Of a stretch of DNA of 64,000 nt, positions 15,001 to 29,000 are shown in pieces; the first letter of the stretch is position 1; the number at the start of each line of letters is the position of its first letter. A program made the position numbers and the translations under genes. Below the pieces are notes generated by a model. The model was not told where the DNA came from, searched no databases, and saw only the letters and a program-made list of their open reading frames with translations. The DNA is taken from the NCBI RefSeq assembly GCF_963576615.1, contig NC_088711.1:37444621-37508620 (forward strand), written 5' to 3'. This DNA is from Watersipora subatra. Lineage: Eukaryota > Bryozoa > Gymnolaemata > Cheilostomatida > Watersiporidae.

Positions 15001-18000
15001 TGTGTGCACAATCCAGAGGAAAAGCTGAAAAGAATAAATTAAATAAATTCACTTTGTTAGAGTTTTAATAAATGAAATGTTTAATGGTTGAAGATTTATG
15101 TGTTTTCAGACTCTTTTACTTTTCAGGTTGTAAGCAATTTAGTGTTAAAATCAGAGCAGAAGCATTCTATAAAAAATTGCAGTTTGAAATTAAAACATGA
15201 TCAAAAGTCATCACAACAAACCTTGAAACAGGAGTAAATGAATTTACATATTTAAAAAAGAACCAAGTACATGTACATGCAAATGTAAACAAATGGTCTG
15301 GTGCAGGTGTTTTACATTTAGTCACGGCTCTTTGGAGTAGAGAAGCTGTGTGTGTCGTAACAGTCCTAGTAGCTATTTATACAAGTCTATGGATGAGATC
15401 TAAAAGTTTGTTAGGTTTAGCATGAAACACGAGAACAGAGAAGTAGTAGAGCTGTAGGAGTGTGATGACGACCTACTCTTATAAAGTGTGAAACAACCTT
15501 TACTATAATAGGAGCCGTGTCCATCTTTCCAAGCCATGCTTGAAAGTTGAGAAAAAGGATTGCATCATGCAGGATTCAAACTCATAACTTTCCGCAGAGT
15601 CAACCAACACCCTAACAACTGCACCAATCAACCACATACCCAATATTGGGTATAATTGTGAAGATACTAATTCTCTGCTCTTTATCGGCACACATGACGA
15701 TCTCACCGAACTGCCAAGATACTAGTATTTATAATAATATTTTAGCCGAGACATCAGGACAACTGGATAGAACGAATAAATAGCATGAGATCATAATAAA
15801 TAGCATGGGATAATAATAAATAGCATGATATCATAGTAAATAGGATGAGATCATAATAAATAGCATGAGATCATAATAAATAGCATGGGATCATAATAAA
15901 TAGCATGATATCATAATAAATAGCATGAGATCATAATAAATAGCATGAGTTCATAGTAAATAGCATGAGATCATAATAAATAGCATGAGTTCATAATAAA
16001 TAGCATGATATCATAATAAATAGCATGATATCATAATAAATAGCATGAGATCATAATAAATAGCATGAGATCATAGTAAATAGCATGAGTTCATAGTAAA
16101 TAGCATGAGATCATAAAAAATAGCAGGAGTTCATAATAAATAGCATGAGATCATAGTAAATAGCATGAGTTCATAATAAATAGCATGAGATCATAGTAAA
16201 TAGCATGAGATCATAATAAATAAAGAAATGATGAAATGAGTTTGGGCGAAATCTCTGTGCAGCTAAAAAACTAAGCAGCTAGCAAAGTAAGCCAGTAGAA
16301 TTCCTGGTCCCACAGATGCTTAGTGACAGCTCAAGCACCATTATAAGGGACAACTGGTTTGAAATGAGCAGAACAATCACCGAGAACTGCAGAACTCAAA
16401 TTGTCAAACTATGTTTAATCTAGTGATAACAGATTACACAAGAAATTTTATGAATAAACAAAAAAGCAGTCCATAGCAAGACGTCCAAAGAAAGATTAGA
16501 GAGGAGTGGAAGCAGACACTCCATGGGCAGTACACAAAGATTGCAGTAACTGGTCTCACAAAACATACAAATGAATGAAACAGGGATGTCAAATATGAGA
16601 GTTGAAAGGACTAATCACTGGAGTACAGATAGAAAAAGAGTCAGAATGTGTAATAAAGGAGAATAAACAGTTTCTCAAATTCTATGTACATTCTCCAAGA
16701 TTGCACAATCTATATATACAAATCTCAGTCCTCGTGTGTTTTCTGTGATTTAATCTGCCCAGCTATAAAGATTGGTATCTAGCATTAACAAATCCGTATC
16801 ACAAAGAATTTGATCTCAGAACCTTCCGATCACCAGACGAATACCTAACCAATTGAGCTACGCGAGAGAAATAAGTTTATTGGGCGATATTAGTCATTAC
16901 CAAGGTTGAAATACGCATAGTACTCTGCATTACGCAATGTCACTAGAGCTTGCTCTTACGGCTCTTTTTAGTAAGTTTACTCCAAATACTGGCTTACTCC
17001 AATTAGCCATTAAAAATGTACCAGGCTAATGGCAGGGAACTACATTACCTGCCACTGTTTATAAGCTATTTTTACAACCCCTGCAACGCAGGGCATTCGG
17101 CTAATCTACATATAAGAACAGGTAACATAGTTAACTGAAGCCTGTAGATGTTTGGTCCAATAATTAGAATGCACGCTACTCAAAGAAAAGCTACTAAAAT
17201 GAACAAGCAAAAGTTTTGCAGAATTTTTTATACGAACAGACCAGACCATGTCACACAAGATCAGACTTGGTTGTAAATGTGCTGTATAGTAATTACCAGT
17301 GTTCTTGTTATGCAATAACAATGTCTATACTACACCATAAACTTATAAACGATAACTCTCAACTACATGTATATCTCCCCCTGGTCTCCACATCAACAAA
17401 AGAGTATGTCATACAAAAGTCTGCAAACCATGTGGATGGCTTACAATTTCGAGTGAGGCGAGAGAATGTCTGACTCAGGCTAAGCAATATTGTCATTATA
17501 GGCACTAATGCCATTGTCAGAACAATTTACGCTAGGTTCAGTATTCACAAATTTATTTGTATTATCAGCATCAAACTCAAAATAAACGTACGCTGGTGTT
17601 ATGTTGCTTGCAGTATGTATTAGTCATTGTAATATACGAGACAGGTGAGAGTTCAGGGTGTGTAAGTGTATATGTTTGACGGACTAAACAACACCTGAAC
17701 ACAAGATAGTAACAGCTATACAGGATAATGACAAGATAATAGACTATACCCATACAGGATAATACAGGATAATGATTTTAGCAGAATTGGTCACACATTT
17801 ATGTAAAATAAATTTCGCATGGATTACAAAATGTGATGACTTTATAACAGCTAACCAGCTGTTATAAAGCCTCTCAGTCACAAGTCGGCAACAAAACTTA
17901 ACATTTCTTATCTGTCTTGCAACTCCATCAACTTGGACAGCGGTATTTAGACCATGTGAGTAATGTTACCAGTTTTCCAATCAGAGGTGCATTTCGCTGA

Positions 18001-21000
18001 TCCTGGCTTCACAAACACCTGATCTCCAATCTTGTATGGGTTTAAACTAACATCATGAGAAACACTGCCTTCGACATTTGGTGTTCGCATTTTGTAGCAA
18101 AACAATCTTTCACATGCCACCACACCCTCGTTATTAGGAGTGTTGTTGTACCAAAACACCATATCACTGACTGTACACCCAGACCTAGCTAGCATTAGTT
18201 TAATAGTACGATGGTTATTGATTTGGTTGATTGGTTGATTTAGATATTGGTTATAGCACGATGCCATTTTGATGGTTCTGTATGCGCAACTGAATATGTG
18301 ATTTAGTTCAACTAGTGATTTAGTCCATTTGAGTGTGAACAAACTCAAAACTCTAAAGCACAGGCCATTGTCAAATAGAAGTTCTGTTGGAGCACCTGCT
18401 CCCTAAATATCTGCTATAGTTGCTCTATTACTGGCGCTGATGTTTCATTGGGCTGCTTCCTCCAAATGACATGTCTACTTGGGTCGCAGTCTATTACTGT
18501 TGCGTGTGGAACATTGTCGTAATGGGTTATATCTGTTGCTAATCGTAACCAGTCGCCTCATAAGCCTACTTACCCAGTCTCTCAGTAAGCTAGAACCGGA
18601 TTTACACACTTACACACAAAAAACAGTTGTTTCTACATCTTTTCTGTAGATGCCAGCACTCCACTTACTTTTTGCTAAATGTAGAGTTCGACCGACTCCT
18701 AGATGATAAGTGTCGTAAAGTTTGCGTTTGTCGTCTTTCCGTCTTTCTGAAACTGCTACGTTGACACTGCATATCCACGCTGCTAACCACTTTCAAAGAA
18801 CTCTTGTTATTTGTCAGCTTTTTTATCTTACTAGTGAGGTGTTAAGGGTTAAGTGATACTCTTCAGCTAAGTCAGCTGAGTTATTTATTGCATATTATCC
18901 ACATTGATTTTTTAGAACTGGTTGTCCTTCTGTTAATTTCCAGCTAACTGTTCATTTACTGCCATCGAACGCAGCTATGAAGTCCGTATCTTCAATGAGT
19001 AAATTGTTTGAGTCTGGCATGAACCAGCCGTCACGTCAATCAGTTTATATATTCAATCTACTCCTAGAATAAATCTGCAGTCACAAATTAACTCTGGTGC
19101 AGCTAGACAGTTGTTTCACGTTCTTGCCATCTATCATATGCAGCTTTCGGTGGAACTTTACTGCTGTTTTGTGCAGTACTTCCATTAAGCATTCTAACAG
19201 TTTTGCCTGGACCTGTGGTTCTTAACAGCAAGTTATCAACAACATCACCTGAAACAACAGACCATTCGCAGCCACTATCAGTATCAATAAAAGTTCTCAT
19301 GGGCATGTTGCTAATATTTACAGTTGCAATTGGAAGTGCCGATTTGCTGAGTATTGGTTGGGCGAACCTCCGACACAAACGCTCTACCGCTTTCATCCAA
19401 AGCTCTCACCACTCGCACTGATCACGGGTCACTATTTCATCCAAACCCATTTCTTCTACACCAGCCATCTTTTTCAACTGATTGGTCACACTGTTTGGTA
19501 ACCCTGCTATAACAGCAATTTTTGAGGAGCGGTTCAGGAGTTGTCTGACCATTGACTCAACCAGCCGGTGTAAATCTACTGAATACACATCTACAGTTTC
19601 TTCATTTTGTAATATTCTCTCACGCAGTTTTGAGTAGGCCTATACGCTATACCAGTTAATACTAAATGCAGTCAAGGAATAAAGAAAAAACAGAAAAGTA
19701 ACAAAAAACTAGATACAGTATGTTTGTTTATCTTTGGTGCTGGTCGTGGACAAGAAAAGACTACAAGAAATTGGAGGATAGGGAGTAGAAGATGAGGGTG
19801 CAGTATTGTGGGCTTGGTTTTGTTTTGCTCAGAATAATTGTTTTTAAAAATGTAAGTAAAAAATCTATTTACATTGGCACAAGCTGAGAAACTGTACTCA
19901 TACAGAAAAACCAGAACTTGAATTGCTAGAAACAAAAGCTTTCCTACTCTCTATGCGGTATATGATAACTCCAAATTATACAGCATTAAAAAACATCCCC
20001 CTTGTTACTTGCTGACATCTGCTAGCAAAAAAATCTGAGAGAGACATTCCCATGGAAAGCAAACCTGTCAAGGCACAAAACTAACAAACGGGCCAAAGTA
20101 CGAAAGGCCTTTTTGCCTTTTGTATCTAGAACTATTTTTCACAATTCTAAACAAAATTTCTGCCAAAGAGGTTTCATAACTTGAAAATTTTGTATATAGA
20201 GTATTTCAAAAGTAGAAGTTCCACCGTCCATATTTAGCTTGCGGATATAGCGATGCCCGATAACGCCTGATAAAAACTGAAAATATTGAGAAGTAGCAAG
20301 AGAACATTGAGAACACGAGGACAAGCATTGTGGTCAACATCAGCTAATGTGGTACCTATTGTTGTGGGAACACTAGAAACTTGACAAGACTGGAGACAAG
20401 ATGAATGTACTGGACATAACAAACATAAACTCAGTTTTAATTCCTAACTTTAAAAGTTTAAAGTTAAGGGTGTTACGACAAAGTGCTGTGACCAGAGCGG
20501 GCAAGACCTCACGGTCACTGACATAGCCAGACCGAGCCTTCCTATCATAGGAGAAGACTGGGCTGCTAGTGAGCCAGCTCGGCCGACCGAGAAAAAACAA
20601 AGGAAAACGGGCCGATCATAAAGTCTCGATATATGAGGCAGGCCATCACGATCGTTACAGCAGTCATACTGCAAACACGGCCTCTGCATGCATGCTCATT
20701 TGTTATACAGTGACATACATGTATACTTATGTACATTGCTCAAATACATATCACGGTGGCCAACACTCGGTGTGTTTATTGCTTGACTGTCTTGTGGAGA
20801 GTAAAGAAACAGGCAGTTTCCTTTACAAATGTTCTAACCTGACACCAGTTCAGGCTGGTTTACAACCTGAGGAAACTAACAAGGATAATGATATGAGTAA
20901 AGTACTTTAGCACAAACTACAACAATAAAAAAACTAACAATCATAACTAACCTTCTTGGGAGGCTGAGAATAGAAGACCATGTGACCAGCAAAGTCTGAA

Positions 21001-23037
21001 GCTACAAGACTGTAGTTAGATATACCAAAAGGTGCTGATATACTCTGAAACATTCCTCCAAGTATTCTAAAGTACACAATTGAAGTCTCGTTTACTGTTT
21101 ACAAAACTAAATAAGCCAACTAACTAAGCTAGGGTCCCACTAACTATCTCAATTTCTATTTCACTTTGAGATGTGAATGTTGGAAAGCATTTTATACTAC
21201 ATAGTGTCTTATTACCGGCTGGATGACTTTTGTGCAGAACCACTATTGATGCAGAAGGGTGAAATAAGAAAATTGGCTGAGTTTCCAAGCAAATGTACAG
21301 TGCACCTCGAGATCCGATATACACTTGCTATTAGCCTGGCACATTGCCAATGGAAAGTTTGAGTAAGCTTACTAATGAGAGCTATTCATCTCCATGAAGT
21401 TACGCAATCACCCTGCGTAGTACGCAAAGCCGTTGGGTATTATTGATGAGGCTTCAATAGCCGAAACAGTACTGTCTGTAGCATGAGTATATGCTCTCTC
21501 ACTTCGGTTTGGTTGAGCACTCTGTGAGAGGTGCGGCACTATTAGCCTTTGTGCAAAGCTCATCACTTTTATGATTTGAGCACTCTGGTGCCAGCACATT
21601 GACTTTCTTAAAGTCTGTGAGGCAACCTAGTTGTTTCATGGCAGGAAGTCAACTCCCTTTGGTAATGGGATTTGTGTCCCTTGCCTAAGCTCTGAGCTGC
21701 ACTGATGAGGCTTCAATAGCCGAAACAGTACTGTCTGTAGCATGAGTATATGTATATATATATATATATATGTATATATATACACATATATACATACTAC
21801 AGTACCTGTGCTACCTGGCGTTGCCCGGGTAATAAAAAAGTCTGGTCAGAAAATTGATTTGTATTTAACCTATAACAACACTTGCCATTCTAACTTTCAA
21901 ACTACATATCATGAGAAAAGTGTTTTGTGTAATTGAAATAGATTAAAAGAGAAAATAAAAATAACTGTAAAGGTTTTCAAACCTTGTCAAACAACTTTTA
22001 AACTTCATATCACGAGGAAAACGTTTTGTGCAGGTCAAATACTTTAAAAAAATAAAACGACTATAAAAAGGTTTAGATGTAAATGTGAAATAATTATCAA
22101 GTAATAGCTAGATTAAGTTGGTTTTGTTACGATTACAGTAAAAGACGATTCGGTAATGATACAATTAATACGAACTGAGAAAACAAAATAAAAATCCCCA
22201 ATATGTAAAATTAATAATGACAGTTCTTGCATAGAAGTGTGTGTGTGTGCGCGCGCGTGTATAAAAAAGGTTACTGTTCCACCAGAAGCTATCCATTAAA
22301 ACTTTGAATACGATAATACGGAGACAATATAATTGTCTGCGCGAGAAAAATTGGCCTTGACTCCAGATATAGTAATTGAACCTTACAAAAAATATTTCTC
22401 AACAGGGCATCGTAACGCGTATCCGCATCGGTAAAATAATCAGAGTGCGCTATAGACGGAATGACAGATCCACATACACACATACTTTGAGAAATATGTA
22501 TAAAGATAGATATATGGCTGAAGTATATACACGTATATACTTTAGCTGGCAATGAGAGCTATCTCCCTTGCCTACTCTGAGCTGCACTGATGATGCTTAA
22601 AAAGCCAAAACAGTCTTCTATAGTACCAGTATACAACACAGCACTGTTTTGGCTATTTAGGCCAAACATTTACTGTGTTATACATATTATATATACAGTA
22701 TTATATATAGATACCTTATAATTTATATTTTTATAAATAATATAAATTTTTATAAATATGGTTTAGTGGTCATTTTTACATCTTTTATTTCATCTATTAT
22801 TCACGACCCCACCTTTGTCTTTTTATTAATAAAATATATATATTTCATTAAACGTACACACATGATATTTAAATTTAATGTATATATATTCAATGTATAC
22901 ATATTTATATTTAATGTTCATATATTTAATGTCCATATATTTTATGTAGATATATATATATGTATACTTAATAAGGATGTATGTATCATATATGTATCGG
23001 CTATGATTTACTTCACCAGTATATTCAGCTGAAGTAA

Positions 23038-23082
<45 letters not shown>

Positions 23083-26000
23083 CATATATATATATACTTA
23101 CTTCAGCTGAATATACTGGTGAAGTAAATCATTATCTAAAAGATAACTACTCAAGTAAATCCAATACATAATTAGATTAGATGTTAATTAACAATAATTA
23201 TTGAGTATGAAGTTACAAAGTATAGAGCTAAATCTATAATCAGTTAGACAAGTAGTGTGTACTTAACTTTCAGCTACTGTAAGTTTTAAGGATGCTGTCA
23301 ATCTTCTCAACCTGATGAGAGAATACAAATATACAAATATGTCTACAAGGCCATATATATATTTCTCAATGTACAATATGTGTGTATGTGAATCCGTCAT
23401 TTCGGCTATAGCTATAATTTATTTGATCTGCACAAAACATTTTCCTCATGATATGAAGTTTAAAAGTTGTTTGTCAAAGTTTGAAAACCTTTACAGTTGT
23501 TTTCATTTTCACTTAAATTATTTCAACTACAGAAAACACTTTTCTCATGATATGTAGTTTGAAAGTTAGAACGACAAATGTTGTTATATATGTTAAACGC
23601 AAATCAATTTTCTGTGCAAAGACTTTTTTATTACCCAGGCTACGCCTAGTTGTACAGCTATCACAAACATCATTTTAGGTACCTATAGTTACTAAGGTTA
23701 ACATATTATTTTGGTACTATTTTTAATGATGATTTTTACCAGGAGGTAATTGCATTAGATAATGACTATGGGCTTCTATACCACTCTATGTACGTCTATA
23801 GCCTACGATATTTTCACATACCAACACTGAAACGAACTGAAATCATATAATTGCAAACCAAATAGTTTTTGAATGTAATCGTAACGAAATAGACTATATT
23901 TAGCCATTACTCTCTAATGAGTTCACATTTACATTTAAACACCTTTACATTTACAAAAGTTGTTTGACAAAGTTTGAAAACTTGAGAGTTGTTCTTATTT
24001 CCTCTCTTAATTTATTTCAACTACACAAAACACCTCTCTCATGTAGTTTGAAAGTTAGAATGGCAAATGTTGTTAGATATGTTAAATCCAAATCAATTTT
24101 CTGTCTAAAGACTTTTTTATTCCTCGGGCAACGCCGGGTAGCACAGCTAGTTTATTATAAGTTGTGGTTGCTATAAAAGTCACTAATTATCAAAGTGTTG
24201 GTCTGGATGCATTTAATTTTAAAATAGTTTTTGTTAATAAGTCAATAGTGCTGTAATATACACAGCTATTTGTGTAATAAACTTATAATTGTTAACCTAA
24301 TTCTACCATTAGCTAAAAAATTAAACATTTAATCAAACTAAATCAAACTAAGGCTAAAAATACCGATCACCTTAAAGTGACCTTTATGTTCCAACATTGT
24401 TATTAATGAAGCGCCAATTGTAAAACTATCACTTTAATCAGTGGGAAGTTCTACATTTAACTTACCTGGTAACTCAAAATATATTGATTTAGTTGAAACC
24501 AGTAAAAATGGCTGCTAGAGCAAATATAAAAAATCACAGACTTACAAATTAAGAACAAATACATACTAGCAATAAAATGGGTTTCCTTCTGCGAATCTCT
24601 TATCACTATTACATAAAACATAAGCGTAAACATGTTCATGAACAAATATGAACATGTAGATGTATGAAAATCTTATATATCTATTTGTCTAAAACTTGAG
24701 TGGTTGTAAAACCTCTCAAGTTTATTAAAGCGTAAAGGTTAATTTGCTTCAAATATTCTTAACGCATCTCTAACTTGACTCACCCATATATGATATGAGA
24801 CCCAAGAAGGAGGATATTCTTATTGGTCTGATGATGAGAAACAATTCGATCAACTCTGATCCCTATCTTATGGTAGCAGTTTTTACACAGCATAGAAAAA
24901 AAGCTTGCTTGGTACAACTTAGTAGAAAGTCTTTTTTTCAGCTCTACAACAGGCATTATATATTAACACTACCCTTATTGTTACAAGACACATATATTAA
25001 CACTATTCTTATTGTTACAAGGCACATATATTAACACTACTCTTATTGTTACAAGGTACATATATTAACACTATTCTTATTGTTACAAGGCGCATATATT
25101 AACACTACTCTTATTGTTACAAGACACATATATTAACACTACTCTTATTGTTACAAGGCACATATATTAACACTACTCTTATTGTTACAAGGCACATATA
25201 TTAACACTACTCTTATTATTACAAGGTACATATATTAACACTACTCTTATTGCTACGAGGCACATATATCAACACTACTCTTATTGTTACAAGGCACATA
25301 TATTAACACTATTCCTATTGTTACAAGGCACATAAATTAACACTATTCTTATTGTTACAAGGCACATATATTAACACTACTCTACTCACCTGATGTCATA
25401 AGATAGTACCCTCTATATCCGAATTCTTGTATTATATAGCCATAAAACTCATCATGCAGCTTCACATCTGTTTCATTATCTACATGTAGAATACTTCATT
25501 ATTAACATTCATAGCAAGTGTTTGTGGTGTCAACTATTATCTACATGTTGAATCTTTCACCATTATCATTCACAGCAAGTGTGGTGGTGGTGTCAACTAT
25601 TATCTACATGTTGAATACTTCACCATTATTATTCATAGCAAGTGTGTTTGTGGTGTCAACTGACATCACATGTTTCAACTTACAATATGTATTGTAGATT
25701 CTAGATCCTAACAAGTGCCTAATGAAAGAAAACAAATTGCTAAAATGAACCAGGTTTACCCATATTATATTGCCAAAGAGAGTATGATGTTTCAGAAGTC
25801 TGGGTTCTTGTCAGAAGAGTCAAGAGGTTTGAATCAACAGGATCCATTTCTGCATCTATGATATCGCAGTTCTCTTCGCATGAAATGTGTTTCGGATTAA
25901 CTTTTTGCATGACAATATGTTTGTCGAACTTATCTGTAACAAACAGTAAACAGTGAAACTCGGATAACTCGCCCTCGTATATCTCGAACACATGGTTAAC

Positions 26001-29000
26001 TCGAACGAATTTGTTTGGTCCGTTCACACGCAATGACAAATTGCTTTAGATAACTCGACCTTAACTTGGTTAACTCGAACAGTTTTTTTGCCCAACGGCT
26101 AACGGAGACGGTTGTTATTGCTTTATAATATCACTTTATTCCAAGCCATAGAGATAAACAACAATGTTTAGTAGTTCTTAGGCGTCATTATTACCACCAT
26201 CGGCAAAATATTTTCGTTAACGACTTTTCTAAAGGTTTGCAAAAAATCAAATTTTACCAAACATCTACTTGGGGATAGCCCTCCGCAAGCAAGGTGTAAC
26301 GAGGTAACCTTCAGATAAACTTTAAGAAAAATCGGCAAAACTGGTTTTGTTAAAACGCTCAAAAGAAAAATATATCTTTTTGTTCTGAGAGTTTCAATCG
26401 CGAACAAGTTTTGCCTATTTTAATCTGAATGTCTTGGCAGTCACAATCACCTAAAACAAACAAACGAACCTCAAGTAATAAAAGGAAAATATTTATACTT
26501 TCTGATAAAAATTGTTAAAACATTACATGAGAGGTCCCTTGACTTGCAACAAGCAATCAATGCTTTTGATTTATACATAGTTTGTATGTACTGATAAATA
26601 CAATAATACATGCACTTGTGACAGCGTTCTCATAACTTGAACGTTCTGATAACTCGAACACTTTCTCTTGGTCCTGTGAAGGTCGAGTTAGCCGAGTTTC
26701 ACTGTAGTTTGATAGCCAACTAATTTGATTATTTAGATAGCTTGTGGTCAGATCAATAATGCTAGCTTAGCTAATATAAAAGGTTTTGTTGGAAGGAATA
26801 GTGTAGCTATTTCTGGGTCTACGCAGTGTGTCATGTTTTTGTTTGTTTGTGAGTCTGTATACTATGAGTCTATATACTATGAGTCTGTATACTATGAGTC
26901 TATATACTATGAGTCTGTATACTATGAGTCTGTATATGATGAGTCTGTATACTATGCGTCTGTATACCATGAGTCTATATACTGTGAGTCTGTATACTAT
27001 GAGTCTGTATATGATGAGTCTATATACTATGAGTCTGTATACTATGAGTCTGTATACTATGAGTCTGTATACTATGAGTCTGTATACTATGAGTCTGTAT
27101 ATAATGAGTCTGTATATAATGAGTCTGTATATGATGAGTCTGTATATGATGAGTCTATATACTATGAGTCTGTATACTATGAGTCTGTATATGATGAGTC
27201 TGTATACGATGAGTCTGTATACGATGAGTCTGTATACGATGAGTCTGTATACGATGAGTCTGTATACGATGAGTCTGTATACGATGAGTCTGTATACTAT
27301 GAGTCTGTATATGATGAGTCTGTATATGATGAGTCTGTATATGATGAGTCTGTATATGATGAGTCTATATATGATGAGTCTGTATACTATGAGTCTGTAT
27401 ATGATGAGTCTGTATATGATGAGTCTGTATACTATGAGTCTGTATACTATGAGTCTGTATATGATGAGTCTGTATATGATGGGTCTGTATATGATGAGTC
27501 TATATACTATGAGTCTGTATACTATGAGTCTGTATATGATGAGTCTGTATATGATGAGTCTGTATATGAAGAGTCTGTATATGAAGAGTCTGTATATGAA
27601 GAGTCTGTATTAGATGAGTCTGTATTAGATGAGTCTGTATATGATGGGTCTGTATATGATGAGTCTGTATATGATGAGTCTGTATACTATGAGTCTGTAC
27701 ATGATGAGTCTGTATATGATGAGTCTGTATATGATGAGTCTGTATATGATGAGTCTGTATATGATGAGTCTGTATATGATGAGTCTGTATATGATGAGTC
27801 TGTATATGATGAGTCTGTATACTATGAGTCTGTATACTATGAGTCTGTATATGATGAGTCTGTATACTATGAGCCTGTATATGATGAGTCTGTATATGAT
27901 GGGTCTGTATATGATGAGTCTGTATACTATGAGTCTGTACACTATGAGTCTGCGCACGTAGAATTTGTATAAAAGGTACCTGTTACTAAACTATACTGCT
28001 AAAATTTGACTAGTCAAGACTCATGCAGTTCTATAAAAACTAACCATGTCCACTTCCTAATATTTCTCCCAAGAATTCTTAAATAGATTCGCCTTCTTAT
28101 TTCATTAATTACGGAAAAACTGATGTCCCAGAAGTTTTAGATATGCTTCTGATACTGTTAATTCCATAGCTTTCAAGCAACTAACATCTCAACTTGACCA
28201 TTTTTAATTTTGTGAGAAACACCGCCATCCAATCTAGTTTTGTGTACAGACATGCCAAAACCGCTGCTCTACTTAATACTAACATTGAAAGGGATAGAGA
28301 ACAGCCGACTCATTTTTAGAAACACCAAAAGCTAGCAAAGGTCTCTGCTGCTTGTTATGCTCAAGTCTGACTTTTAGCCTTTTGACACACTCATTTGAGA
28401 TGATCACAGGCTGTAGCTGTCCTCGGGAGCCAATCGACAGAGATACTAGCCCAATCTGTAATGAAAATGCACAACCTAAATTTTGCTTTCAAAAAATCAC
28501 AAAAAATATAGTCTTTCTTTAAAAATGTAACAAACTTGTCCAAAGATTCTTTAACAAAAGAAAAAAGTATAGAAAGAAGAGGAACACAAAAATATGGGAA
28601 ATATTAATGAAAAATCACATTTTAAGTTAAGTCGAGAAAACTTGATGAATCTGGCAATTATCTCTTCTTGATTGTATACTAGTTACTTGATAAATTTGGT
28701 TATGTCAGTACATTCTCTGCATGTTGATACCATTCATATGATTCGATCGAAGCGATTCACTATTCTTTTGACTCATTTTTATGTTGTTCATAACAAAACC
28801 TAATATTAAATAATTAACATAATTCTAATAATTATTCAACTTTTGACTGGTTAACTCATTGCAAGCAAGTTGTAGACACTAAGCAAACAAATCTATTTGA
28901 TGTTGAAAGGACAGTCCAAACTACACAATCAACCCAAACCCAGATAGCAATTTACAAAGTTTTAGAGCAACCAAAATGGTACAAAGTATTTTAGTGCTTT

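Noticed and set aside
25934-26039. Extension of CATSPERG exon 9 to an upstream ATG
   Set aside because: The extra codons lie in the Tigger-like terminal repeat and recur at 13150-13250 and 61820-61960, so they are transposon sequence.
26833-27972. A 379-codon pentapeptide-repeat protein
   Set aside because: The 15-bp unit is stop-free in several frames and both strands; no non-repetitive flanking coding sequence. Kept only as a finding.
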